A stretch of DNA of 64,000 bases from Desulfomicrobium sp. ZS1 (GTDB lineage Bacteria > Desulfobacterota > Desulfovibrionia > Desulfovibrionales > Desulfomicrobiaceae): positions 1,736,001 to 1,800,000 of the forward strand of contig NZ_CP100351.1 of the NCBI RefSeq assembly GCF_024204645.1, read 5' to 3'. Positions 53,546 to 62,160 of this stretch are shown piece after piece. Both the position numbers and the translations under genes were made by a program. The first letter of the stretch is position 1. Each line of letters starts with the position of its first letter. The notes below the pieces were generated by a model that was given only the letters and a program-made list of their open reading frames with translations, made no database searches and was not told where the DNA came from.

Positions 53546-54520
53546 GATAGCGAAGTCAGGGCGGAGGGACGGAGAACGATGGTTTTGCGGATTCTTCTCT
53601 GCCTGGTACTTCATCATTCCATAAAGCTTGAATTCGTCTTGAACCTTATGATCTGTCAGATAATCGCTCATGAAGCGTGACAACAGAGTTTGGAAGAAAC
53701 GATTCATATCAAACAAGAAGCCTTCGAACTTGACCACATCCTGATCGGCCATTGAAATCCCTTGGCCTTCCATCAAGATTTTAATTATACGGAAAGCTGG
53801 CTGGTAAGCACCGACAAGTCGATTCTCCTCACGGTCAAGTCGTTGGAAACTGTGGTTGTCAAGCTGAACCTTTGACACTTCTGAAAGAAAGGATTTGTTA
53901 AGCCTTCTAAGTTTGCTTTTGAGAATAGTGTTGTCGCAGATATTTGTAGCCAGACTTAACCCCGCGCCAAGAATTTGATTAGGCAAACAGTCGATGTCGC
54001 GTGGATAGTATACACAAGGCAGCCTGCCGGTGATGACGCCACCGTTAGCGGCTATTTGATTGATATCAATCAAGCCACGAGGAGAGGACAGCCCCTCTCT
54101 TTGGCGTTTATATTGTCTACAAAGGCCCCTGCTGACTAGGTTCATGACTTCCATCGCCAGTTGAGCGATGAGAATCTCTTGGAATGCATCCTTTTCAAGA
54201 TCATAATCAACGTCTGAATAAAGGTGTAAATCCTTCAGGCCGTAAGCGTACTTCACCAACCTCAAGAGCTTGAGGCCCTGAATCTTTGGCTGGATAGTGA
54301 TACGCAATGGGCCTAGATTGATTCGCCCGACATAAGAAGATGCTCCGAGAGAGATGCCATTTCGAGTCTCGATCACAGAGAGAATGTTGGCCTGCGTGAG
54401 CTTCTCGGCGGTGATCCGTGCGGGATCGCCTGACTCAAAATAGACCGGCTGCTTATCCGGCCATTGCAGAGGCTGACTGTTTTCCCATTCGTTGAGACTT
54501 ATGATGAGGGTTTTTTGCAT
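53546..54520 (-). pseudogene. mcrC: mcrC, 5' fragment (interrupted by an IS3 element)
   Basis: 325 codons of the McrC nuclease subunit: N-terminal part with SSYVGRINLGPLRITIQPKI, KLLRLVKYAYGL, RGLIDINQIAANGG and the start of the nuclease domain at SLRPDFAI. The frame then runs into the IS element and ends in it after about 57 foreign residues. The complete gene would have encoded 438 residues. McrC supplies nuclease activity to the McrB motor, so the system is probably inactive here unless the element leaves. Confidence 0.93.
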
Positions 54521-56805
54521 TACGCCTCAACATTTTGATCATTATCGTCATCAACGCTATCATCATGAATTTCCAAGGCTTCCTGTTCTGCCTGTACGGT
54601 TTTCGGTGATGAAGCGATTTCAGGGTCCATTTCAAGAAGGATTCGAACCAAGTCATCTTTCTTCGTTGGAGAGAATAGGTCATTTCGAACCTGCTGAGTT
54701 TCGACATCAACAAGTTTTTTTAAGATGCTGTGAAGTGCGGTGTAATCTTCATAGCAATATTCCTCCAAGAGTGGGATGATGTCCTCCCGAAGTGCGCGGG
54801 CAAAACCTGAGAATGATCGTATTGGGTTGCTGCCATCCATAAGATATGAATGCCCTATCTGCAAATTTCGCGCATCACGTCCGACGTGTTGGCAGATTTT
54901 ACGGTTAAGCGAGTCAAGCCACGGTCCCAGCGGCAAACCTTCAATCATGGCTTCGCCCAGCACAGACGAGTCAGGCATGAGTTCAATAAAACCAAATCGC
55001 CTTCTGAGCGCAGCATCAAGCAAGGCAATCGATCGATCTGCGGTATTCATCGTTCCTACTACAAAGACGTTTGCAGGGACGACGAATGACTGTGCGGAAA
55101 GCGGGAGCGTTATGGATTTTCCGCGTTTGTCTTTTTCAAGGATTGTCAGAAGTTCTCCGAAGATCCTTGGAATGTCTCCACGGTTAATTTCATCGATAAG
55201 AAGGTAAAAATTCTTGTCTGGTCTTTTCTGGGCATCTTCGCATAGCTGCTTGAAAATCCCATTTTTTGAAACAAAAACCATTTTGCTTTCGTGCAACTCT
55301 GGCCTGTAGCCTTCCAAAAAATCTTCATATCCGTAAGCAGGGTGAAAGCAACACATGCGGACAGGCTTATTTTCTCCCGGCCCGGGCTGGATGTGTAATT
55401 TCTGCTCGTTATCGAGCTGATTGAATGGTTTACCGTACCAGGAAAGCGCTGCAAGATCTTTTGTTGCAACGTCGGCCCAATAGGTCTTACCAGTCCCCGG
55501 AGGCCCGTAGAGAATGACTTGCTTCTTTCTTTCGAGCACCGACTGAATTCGCCCAGGGATACCAACCAACTTGTTGCTAGCTGTTTTGATTTGGACTTCT
55601 GGGACTAAGGGAGCCTCTAGAATGCGCCGTTCGATTTCCAAGAGATTCTCAGGGTACTTGCCAAGTTTATGGACAGTGGTTTGGAGACCTTCCTTTACTG
55701 GTTCCTGCCATGATTCAAGAGATAGCCATTCGACGGGTCGCTTGTGTGGGAATTCCGCTTTGGCATCGTAGTAATACTCACCAGTAACCTTGCCAATACC
55801 GAGAATTATCATGCCGTTAGCAGCGACAACAACTTCTCCTTCTTTTATTTCGGCAACGAATTTGAAGAGCTGATTGGATTGTCTTGAGGATATGTGTGCT
55901 GGCTTGGGGTATTTCTCCAACATCAATTTCTTGAGTTCCTCTTTATGCTCAGAGTTGTAATTAACCCAAGAAAGATCACCCAAATCATTCCAACCGACAG
56001 ATATAAAATTCCCCTGTTTCATTTCAAGCCAATAATTTGAGTCATATCCGTCTGTTGTGCCTACGCGCCAGTATGAATAAGGGTTGCCGTACAGTTCGTT
56101 TAAGGAATAGGTTAGATGATTGATATGCATTCCAAGATGTTTTGCGATCTGTTGAAAAGTATAAGCAGCAATGTAACGACCGTCTTTGTCAGACGGTGCT
56201 TTTTGTAACATTCTGGTCAACATGTATCTCTGATAGACGGGGGAATGAAAGTCATCAAGAATGTGTGGGTGCAGCAAAGAAAAATATTTATGACCCCACG
56301 CAAGTGTACTAACATCTGGTGCTTCTTTATCGAGACTGTTTTGAAGATTTACGTAATCGTCAAAACTCGGACTTCCAGGCATCTGCTTAAGAAGATCATC
56401 GCCGTTGATGAGTTGATCTCGATGTTTACGGGCAAAGCCAATGGCTTCTTCAACAGTCAATTCACGCTGGTTGCTGGGATGACCTGTCATCCATTTTCCG
56501 GTTTCTTTTCTTTTATAGAGACAAAACTTGAGCGCACTGCCACCAGCAATGCTACCGAAAATAGCCGGTAACTCCTTATCATCTTTGAATTCAAGCCAGT
56601 AAACCAGACTATCTTTGGTCGCGTGACTATGCATAAAATCAAGGAGTGCTTCACCGTCTAGCGAACGCAATATGTCAGGACCAAACTTATCTCTGAAATT
56701 TTTATAACAAACAGCAAGATTTTCATTTGAGAGGAGCTTTCCATCGTTATGAAGCATGTCTCGCATATCACGTATTTTTTTTTCGACAAAAGTATGTAGA
56801 CTCAC
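54520..56805 (-). CDS. mcrB: McrB-type GTPase/AAA+ subunit of a methyl-specific restriction system
   Basis: The 761-residue protein has an N-terminal region of about 250 residues of unknown fold, a putative modified-base reader (residues about 255-370: NFISVGWNDLGDLSW ... GEVVVAANGMIILGIGKV, EVE/PUA-like), and the McrB AAA+ domain with Walker A GPPGTGKT (434-441), LLIDEINRGDIPRIFGELLTILE and the signature MNTADRS (586-592). McrB with McrC cuts DNA containing methylated or hydroxymethylated cytosine. The stop shares one base with the mcrC start (TAATG). Intact, but the partner is broken. Confidence 0.93.
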   Translation of the reverse strand: MSLHTFVEKKIRDMRDMLHNDGKLLSNENLAVCYKNFRDKFGPDILRSLDGEALLDFMHSHATKDSLVYWLEFKDDKELPAIFGSIAGGSALKFCLYKRKETGKWMTGHPSNQRELTVEEAIGFARKHRDQLINGDDLLKQMPGSPSFDDYVNLQNSLDKEAPDVSTLAWGHKYFSLLHPHILDDFHSPVYQRYMLTRMLQKAPSDKDGRYIAAYTFQQIAKHLGMHINHLTYSLNELYGNPYSYWRVGTTDGYDSNYWLEMKQGNFISVGWNDLGDLSWVNYNSEHKEELKKLMLEKYPKPAHISSRQSNQLFKFVAEIKEGEVVVAANGMIILGIGKVTGEYYYDAKAEFPHKRPVEWLSLESWQEPVKEGLQTTVHKLGKYPENLLEIERRILEAPLVPEVQIKTASNKLVGIPGRIQSVLERKKQVILYGPPGTGKTYWADVATKDLAALSWYGKPFNQLDNEQKLHIQPGPGENKPVRMCCFHPAYGYEDFLEGYRPELHESKMVFVSKNGIFKQLCEDAQKRPDKNFYLLIDEINRGDIPRIFGELLTILEKDKRGKSITLPLSAQSFVVPANVFVVGTMNTADRSIALLDAALRRRFGFIELMPDSSVLGEAMIEGLPLGPWLDSLNRKICQHVGRDARNLQIGHSYLMDGSNPIRSFSGFARALREDIIPLLEEYCYEDYTALHSILKKLVDVETQQVRNDLFSPTKKDDLVRILLEMDPEIASSPKTVQAEQEALEIHDDSVDDDNDQNVEA

Positions 56806-56907
56806 TGATTTTGCCTCATTTTATTAAATCTGTACTTGACTTTCTTTGTCGATAATAAAACAGCATAAATAGAAATTTTGATGAAGGAATGTTCGGAGCA
56901 AAAAATC

Positions 56908-57741
56908 ATGACACAAGATAATCGAGGGACACGCGAAATCAGCAGCAATGAAATGCTCGACTGGAACGACCGAATCATCCCTGTTGCCCACAGCAAAGGC
57001 GGAGTGAAAGCTGTTGCGCACCCCTACGACAACTTGATCCGCACCGGCATCACGGCCTGGCCGCCACCGGAAATCGTTCAGAAATTCTACAAAAGCAGGC
57101 AATCCCGGGCCTTCGAAGGAAAAGACCTCGAAATCGCCACCTCGGGCCTGGGCTACTACTGCGACCTGCAATCGCTGCATAGCGAAGACGCCATCACGTG
57201 GTCGGTGTTCGGCACCATCGCCCGCTCCCCGCAAACGATCCTTGAGAACTGGCTCAAGCACCTGTTCAGACTGATCGACCTGCCGGATGCAAACACAGAC
57301 AACGCAGAAATCTTCCTCTGGCGCCGCATCCCCCACCCCGACACCCTGGTTTCCGGCGGTCCGGAAATCGATGTGGGCATCACTACGTCAAACACGGTGA
57401 TTCTTTGTGAAGCCAAATGGCTGTCGGGCATCGGAGCCGCCCAAGGCAAAGCCAAGGACAAGGACCAGATCCAACTGCGGGGTGAATTCCTGGCCAAATA
57501 CGGGACTGCCATATTTCCGGGCAGGCTTCACAAAGTCGTTTTGGGCATAAGCCTGCTTCCAGACGCATTCAAGGATACAACGCCGGAAGGCGTCAGTTTC
57601 CGGACAACCTCCTGGCAACATCTGAGCGCCCTCACATCCCATCCTCTGGCGAATGAACTGGCTCTCTATTTCGAATGGAAAAGGGGCAATTCCTTAACAC
57701 CGAAAAATGCGAAACACAAAAATGCAAATTCTGCCATCTGA
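56908..57741 (+). CDS. Probable PD-(D/E)XK nuclease-like protein
   Basis: About 277 residues. The segment GGPEIDVGITTSNTVILCEAKW fits the D ... (D/E)xK core of a restriction-type nuclease fold (Asp in EIDV, Glu-Ala-Lys). The rest is not recognised. ATG 56908 has GGAG at nine bases; ATG 56881 is possible but without a ribosome site. It is divergent from mcrB with about 100 bases between starts. GC-rich, unlike the next gene. Confidence 0.65.
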   Translation: MTQDNRGTREISSNEMLDWNDRIIPVAHSKGGVKAVAHPYDNLIRTGITAWPPPEIVQKFYKSRQSRAFEGKDLEIATSGLGYYCDLQSLHSEDAITWSVFGTIARSPQTILENWLKHLFRLIDLPDANTDNAEIFLWRRIPHPDTLVSGGPEIDVGITTSNTVILCEAKWLSGIGAAQGKAKDKDQIQLRGEFLAKYGTAIFPGRLHKVVLGISLLPDAFKDTTPEGVSFRTTSWQHLSALTSHPLANELALYFEWKRGNSLTPKNAKHKNANSAI

Positions 57742-57759
57742 AGCCCACGACTTAACTTT

Positions 57760-58290
57760 TTAAAAAATCGTAAACGCATAATTAGTATTTGGTATAAACT
57801 TCGTATAAACTTCATCGCTTACCAAGTCGCAATTATCCCTAATATATTTTTTTATCTCGGCCTTAGTCATTTTATCTTTACAATGAATTCCTACAACCCA
57901 AAAATTCCTCATGTCTATATCTGAAACTTTAACTTTCTCAATCTTATCAACATCTTTTAGCATATTTGAAAAGCAAGATCTAGGAGATGGGTTCTGCTTA
58001 AACTCTAATACGATATAGCTATTTCTTTTAAACCCCTTTCTCCTGAATATAAAATCAGCTGAAACCTTCTTACGAAATTTTTCTTTTCTTCCATCTGTTA
58101 AAATTTCATATTCTCTATACCATTCGATTTCATCACCATATTGAATAGTTAAAAAAGTTGCAAATTCGATTTGCAACCATATTTCCCATCCTGTTATATC
58201 ATTTTCAAAAATAATATCTAAACTTTTTTGAATTTTTCTCTGAGAAAAGAACTCTTCTAAAATCGATTTTGAAAATTCAAAGTCATTCAT
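57760..58290 (-). CDS. Hypothetical protein with possible PD-(D/E)XK core
   Basis: A 176-residue protein of low GC content, strikingly different from the neighbours and so probably a separate acquisition. The segment VSADFIFRRKGFKRNSYIVLEFKQ has the Asp ... Glu-x-Lys spacing of a PD-(D/E)XK nuclease fold. It is rich in Lys, Ile and Phe. A GGGAGTG ribosome site lies upstream. It converges with the previous gene with an 18-base gap. No family is recognised. Confidence 0.6.
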   Translation of the reverse strand: MNDFEFSKSILEEFFSQRKIQKSLDIIFENDITGWEIWLQIEFATFLTIQYGDEIEWYREYEILTDGRKEKFRKKVSADFIFRRKGFKRNSYIVLEFKQNPSPRSCFSNMLKDVDKIEKVKVSDIDMRNFWVVGIHCKDKMTKAEIKKYIRDNCDLVSDEVYTKFIPNTNYAFTIF

Positions 58291-58464
58291 TTTTATAACA
58301 CTCCCATGACGTGCATGCTGTTAAATATTGATATGAAGATACCCCAAATTTACTTTCGATATTAAACTAAAAATATCATTTCGCCAAGAAAATAAAATGT
58401 CTTACATGCAGTCGACAAGCGTATGCCAAAGGCAAAAATGTAATACAAAGAATAACCATGCGGT

Positions 58465-59643
58465 TTATCGAGTTTTTATCCAACCATTTAACACATCCCA
58501 AGTGACTTTGGACACCTTCCCATTCCGATACAACTTAACTTGCTCAATCCGAAACTTTCCATCCGGCAACCTGTGCACCTCCATGGTCGCCCTCTCCGGC
58601 GCATGCACACGGTAAATGAATACATCCCCGCCCATCACCCGATCCACATAGCCTCCGACACAATGCTTCATCTCCATCCCTTCATCGAGCAAGTCGCCAA
58701 CCTTGCAGATATGCTTGATGTCTTTTGTGTCTTTGAGCGGTGACGGAGGCAAATCTTCGCCGTAGCGGGCAATGATGGCCGCCCGATCTTTTCTGTTTAT
58801 TTCTTCTGCAATTCTGTCGTGCAGATTCTTGATCTGGAACGCGCTTTTCATGGCGCAAATTTCGTTCTCGGGATACGCGCGCTCGGTTGTTCTGCACATC
58901 ATGCGAATATCACGGATATAGACACAGACCTTACCCAAAAATCGAAACGCGTCCCGGCAATTTTCAGCTGTCAGACAACCCTTGGCGCACGCGAGAGCCA
59001 TCACATAGCGCTGGTTCAAAAACACCTTTAGCACGGGCCAGTTGATATGCCGGGAGTGGCGGACTTTCTTCAAAAATTCATCGTCGAGCAGCATACGGCG
59101 CAGCAAATCCAGATCTTCCCGCAGGTAGCTGAAGTCGCGAATTTTTGACAAGAATTTCAGATGTGATCTGCTTGAATTCACAGAAAACATTTCCAGAATT
59201 GAAACACGTCGGCGACTATAGAGTTTGCGGACATCGGCCCTAGACGGAGCCGGACCGAGCATGTTCGAGGCCAGCCAAAAGAGGATTGGCGCGGAGCCAG
59301 CCATCTCCGCGCTTTCAGGAAACTGGCCGACCACATGCAAAAGTCTGCATTGCAAAGAACTGAACTGACCCAACACCTTGGTCACGTCTGCGGGCAAAGC
59401 GTCGTGGTACGCTCGCACGGGGTGCGTTGGTTCAAGCTCGAAAACATCATCCGAAACAATGGGGTAGTCGAAGGCGTCGTCGTTTCTTATCCACCGTCCG
59501 CCCTCCTTCAGCTCCACTCCCCCGCCCTCGTTCCAGGAGCGCAGCCGAACCTCGAATCCTCCTTGGCCGGGAGCCTGGGCCATGGAGACGGTCAGACGCT
59601 GCGAGGCTGGATCAAATTCACAATACTCGGGATCAATGATCAT
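58465..59643 (-). CDS. PcfJ-like protein
   Basis: The 392-residue protein has a mostly helical N-terminal part and a C-terminal domain with the PcfJ-type signature: LLDEGMEMKHCVGGYVDRVM, then GGDVFIYRVHAPERATMEVHR. The HCVGGY histidine-cysteine motif is the hallmark of this domain. PcfJ was named from a conjugative plasmid; homologues occur on many mobile elements with unknown activity. The ribosome site lies inside the end of the upstream AAA gene, nine bases away, so the two are coupled. Confidence 0.8.
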   Translation of the reverse strand: MIIDPEYCEFDPASQRLTVSMAQAPGQGGFEVRLRSWNEGGGVELKEGGRWIRNDDAFDYPIVSDDVFELEPTHPVRAYHDALPADVTKVLGQFSSLQCRLLHVVGQFPESAEMAGSAPILFWLASNMLGPAPSRADVRKLYSRRRVSILEMFSVNSSRSHLKFLSKIRDFSYLREDLDLLRRMLLDDEFLKKVRHSRHINWPVLKVFLNQRYVMALACAKGCLTAENCRDAFRFLGKVCVYIRDIRMMCRTTERAYPENEICAMKSAFQIKNLHDRIAEEINRKDRAAIIARYGEDLPPSPLKDTKDIKHICKVGDLLDEGMEMKHCVGGYVDRVMGGDVFIYRVHAPERATMEVHRLPDGKFRIEQVKLYRNGKVSKVTWDVLNGWIKTR

Positions 59644-59652
59644 GGCACACCC

Positions 59653-61851
59653 CTATTTCAAGAACCCCATTCCCCGCCCTGCGATATCGAGCTTCAATTC
59701 CTGCTCCTTGCGCAAACCCTCAAGCAGCACATGATGTTCTACACCCTTTCCGCCATCAAAAAGCATCCGTGAACGAACGGCATGAAAATCCCCCGGAGTC
59801 AGGCGGCGCATGGCCAGCAATTCCGTTTCAAGGGCTTTTGAAATCGGTTCCGACGCCAGCGGAGCAAGGAGCGCGTCATAAAGCGCCTTCACCTGCTCCG
59901 GCTTGGAGTATGTGAATTCGATCTTGTGGCTGAATCGGCGCATGACCGCCTGATCCATGTTCTCCCGGCGATTGGTCGTGCAGATGCAGAAGCCCCGGCA
60001 CTCTTCGAGGGCGGTCAGGAACTCGTTGACTTGGGTGGTCTCCCAGGAATGCGCTGCTTTTTCCCTTGGAAAGAGAAAGCTGTCGGCTTCGTCGATGACA
60101 AGCACGGCGTCGTCTCGCTCCGCATCCCGAAAGGCTTCTGCAATGTTCGCTTCCGTCATCCCGACATACGGCCCGAGCAGGTCGCTGGCGCGGACAACCT
60201 TGCATTCCCGGTCCAGCCGGTCCGCCAGATACCGGGCAAGCGCGGTCTTGCCTGTGCCGGGAGGGCCGTAAAAGAGCATCGTGGCCGCGCCTGCGCTCAG
60301 CTCTCCGCCGCTACGCAACATGCGATCCACCCGAGCCAGCTTGTTCACCAGGGTATCAACGGAGCCTTCCAGGCTGACACCTTTGGGATCGTAATGCGGC
60401 GCCACCGCAATCTTGTTGCGGCGCTTGCCACCATCACGCCGAAGCGTCTCATAGGAATCCACCACGCGCCTGAGCGCCGGGACAAAGGCGCTCCGCTTTC
60501 TCCCGCTAAGCGTCGCAGCCTGGGTCACGGACATCTCCATGACCGAGGCCGGAATATCATAGGTACGGGACAAATCAGCCAGCTCGACGTCATTCACACG
60601 GTTCAGCACGCCGCGCCGTTCCAGGATCTGCCGCCACATGGCGCCCCGCTCCTTGCGGCCCAGCGGCTCGAAGTGGATGCTGAAATGGAAACGCCGACGC
60701 ACCGCCCCTTCCAGATGATGCACGTGGTTCGTGATCCAGACCACCCGCTGGCCGGGCTTCTCCAGGAAGGTGTTGAGCCAGGCTTTATCCATGTTCTTTT
60801 CCCGAGAGAACATGTCACAATCGAGGATGCGCTCGGCCTCGTCCACGAGCAGGAAGGCCTTGTCGTGCTGAGAGACGATGCGCGCCCCGGCTGTGAGTTG
60901 GGCGCGGCGGTCGTTATTTGCGCCCTGAGGCGGACTCACGGCCCATGCCGGCACGCCTTCGGCCGCAGCCAGGCTGCGGGCAAAGGTCGTCTTTCCGGTG
61001 CCCGGACCGCCGTACAGGAGAATATGGACGGGCCTGTCGCCTTTCTGCCGAAGCAAAGCGCGGGCATGCTCCATCTGTTCGGCAGGAATGCTGAAGTTTT
61101 CGAGCGGCAGCACCTCCCCTTCCAGAGGGTGGCAAAAGGCCTCGGAAATCCGCCTGGAGTCGGTTTCGGTCCAAAGGTCTTTGATCGGATCTTCGAGGAC
61201 CACGCTTGACCGGTCGATGCTCGCTACGCCGAGGTAAGCCAGTTCTCGCAGGATGTTACGGCAACGCGAACTCGGTATGCCGAGCATGTGAGCAAGAAAG
61301 TCGGTTCCGCCGAACCGCATGACGTTTAAGCTATCCTCGAAATAGCTCTCCACCGGCTCAAAGGCGCGGTTGATAAACAAAAACTCACACAGATCCACGC
61401 TTTCCTGGTCAAGTCCAAACAAATCCTTCAGGCGCTTGGCCGCCATGACAAAAGAACGTGGACGCTTCATCTTTACGGAAGACACATGTCTGCATTCCCC
61501 CTGCAGCAAGGCTCTGACCACTTTTTGATGGTGCGGATGCTCCTGCAGAAATTCCTCTAAGGAATTTGTCAAATTGAAGAGGGATAACCGCTTGAGCTCC
61601 TTGAGAACCTGCAACTCATCTTTTGTCTTGGAGACAAGAGAATACCGCTTCGATTCCTCAATGAGCCCATGCAGGCAGGTATCAAGGCCGCCAAGGCACC
61701 AGGCGGCGCAATCGAGCAGTTGCGAGTTCACCACGACCCGCTTGTCCAGGATTCGCATGAGCCAACCTGCCGTCCTGATACAAGCATAGCGGCTCTCGGG
61801 CGTGGAATCGATAGAACCGGAATTGTGTATCTTTCTGAACCGAAATTTCAT
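59653..61851 (-). CDS. Tandem AAA+ ATPase
   Basis: The 732-residue protein has a helical, winged-helix-like N-terminal region (residues 1-250) and two AAA+ modules. First: Walker A GGPGTGKTT (281-289), Walker B LLVDEAE (334-340), sensor ITNHVHHLEGAVRRRF. Second: Walker A GPPGTGKTA (529-537), Walker B VLVIDEAD (584-590), sensor CTTNRRENMDQAVMRRF. Both look competent for ATP hydrolysis. The unit is a putative remodelling or unfolding machine. It is first in an operon with the PcfJ-like gene and divergent from an ADP-ribosylglycohydrolase. CGGAG precedes ATG 61851. Confidence 0.85.
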   Translation of the reverse strand: MKFRFRKIHNSGSIDSTPESRYACIRTAGWLMRILDKRVVVNSQLLDCAAWCLGGLDTCLHGLIEESKRYSLVSKTKDELQVLKELKRLSLFNLTNSLEEFLQEHPHHQKVVRALLQGECRHVSSVKMKRPRSFVMAAKRLKDLFGLDQESVDLCEFLFINRAFEPVESYFEDSLNVMRFGGTDFLAHMLGIPSSRCRNILRELAYLGVASIDRSSVVLEDPIKDLWTETDSRRISEAFCHPLEGEVLPLENFSIPAEQMEHARALLRQKGDRPVHILLYGGPGTGKTTFARSLAAAEGVPAWAVSPPQGANNDRRAQLTAGARIVSQHDKAFLLVDEAERILDCDMFSREKNMDKAWLNTFLEKPGQRVVWITNHVHHLEGAVRRRFHFSIHFEPLGRKERGAMWRQILERRGVLNRVNDVELADLSRTYDIPASVMEMSVTQAATLSGRKRSAFVPALRRVVDSYETLRRDGGKRRNKIAVAPHYDPKGVSLEGSVDTLVNKLARVDRMLRSGGELSAGAATMLFYGPPGTGKTALARYLADRLDRECKVVRASDLLGPYVGMTEANIAEAFRDAERDDAVLVIDEADSFLFPREKAAHSWETTQVNEFLTALEECRGFCICTTNRRENMDQAVMRRFSHKIEFTYSKPEQVKALYDALLAPLASEPISKALETELLAMRRLTPGDFHAVRSRMLFDGGKGVEHHVLLEGLRKEQELKLDIAGRGMGFLK

Positions 61852-62160
61852 GCGATCTCCGTTGGTCTGCGGTTAGGTCTGGAACCCGACCCTTCGCGGG
61901 TCAGTGCACTTGAGATCACTTGTACCAATTCCGCATGATCACTGGCCATCGACAACACGATGATCGTCCCGCGAGGCTGGGAAGATCCCACGTTTTTCCA
62001 CCTCACGCGCCCCGCATCTACTCCCCCCCCAAGTATTCGCAGGGATGCTCCCAACAGTCCGGGACGATCCAGCCTATCACGATTGCCGCGCCGAGCCACA
62101 AACTGCACAAAGAATGCGTCACACACATCCAAACCTTCGTCGCAACCAGCGAGGAGCACG
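61852..62160. other. Divergent promoter region between AAA and ADP-ribosylglycohydrolase genes
   Basis: 309 bases without a credible gene. It should contain promoters for both directions. A homopolymer of eight C lies at 62023-62030. The ADP-ribosylglycohydrolase frame is open through much of it but the encoded peptide is low-complexity and has no start signal. Confidence 0.5.
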
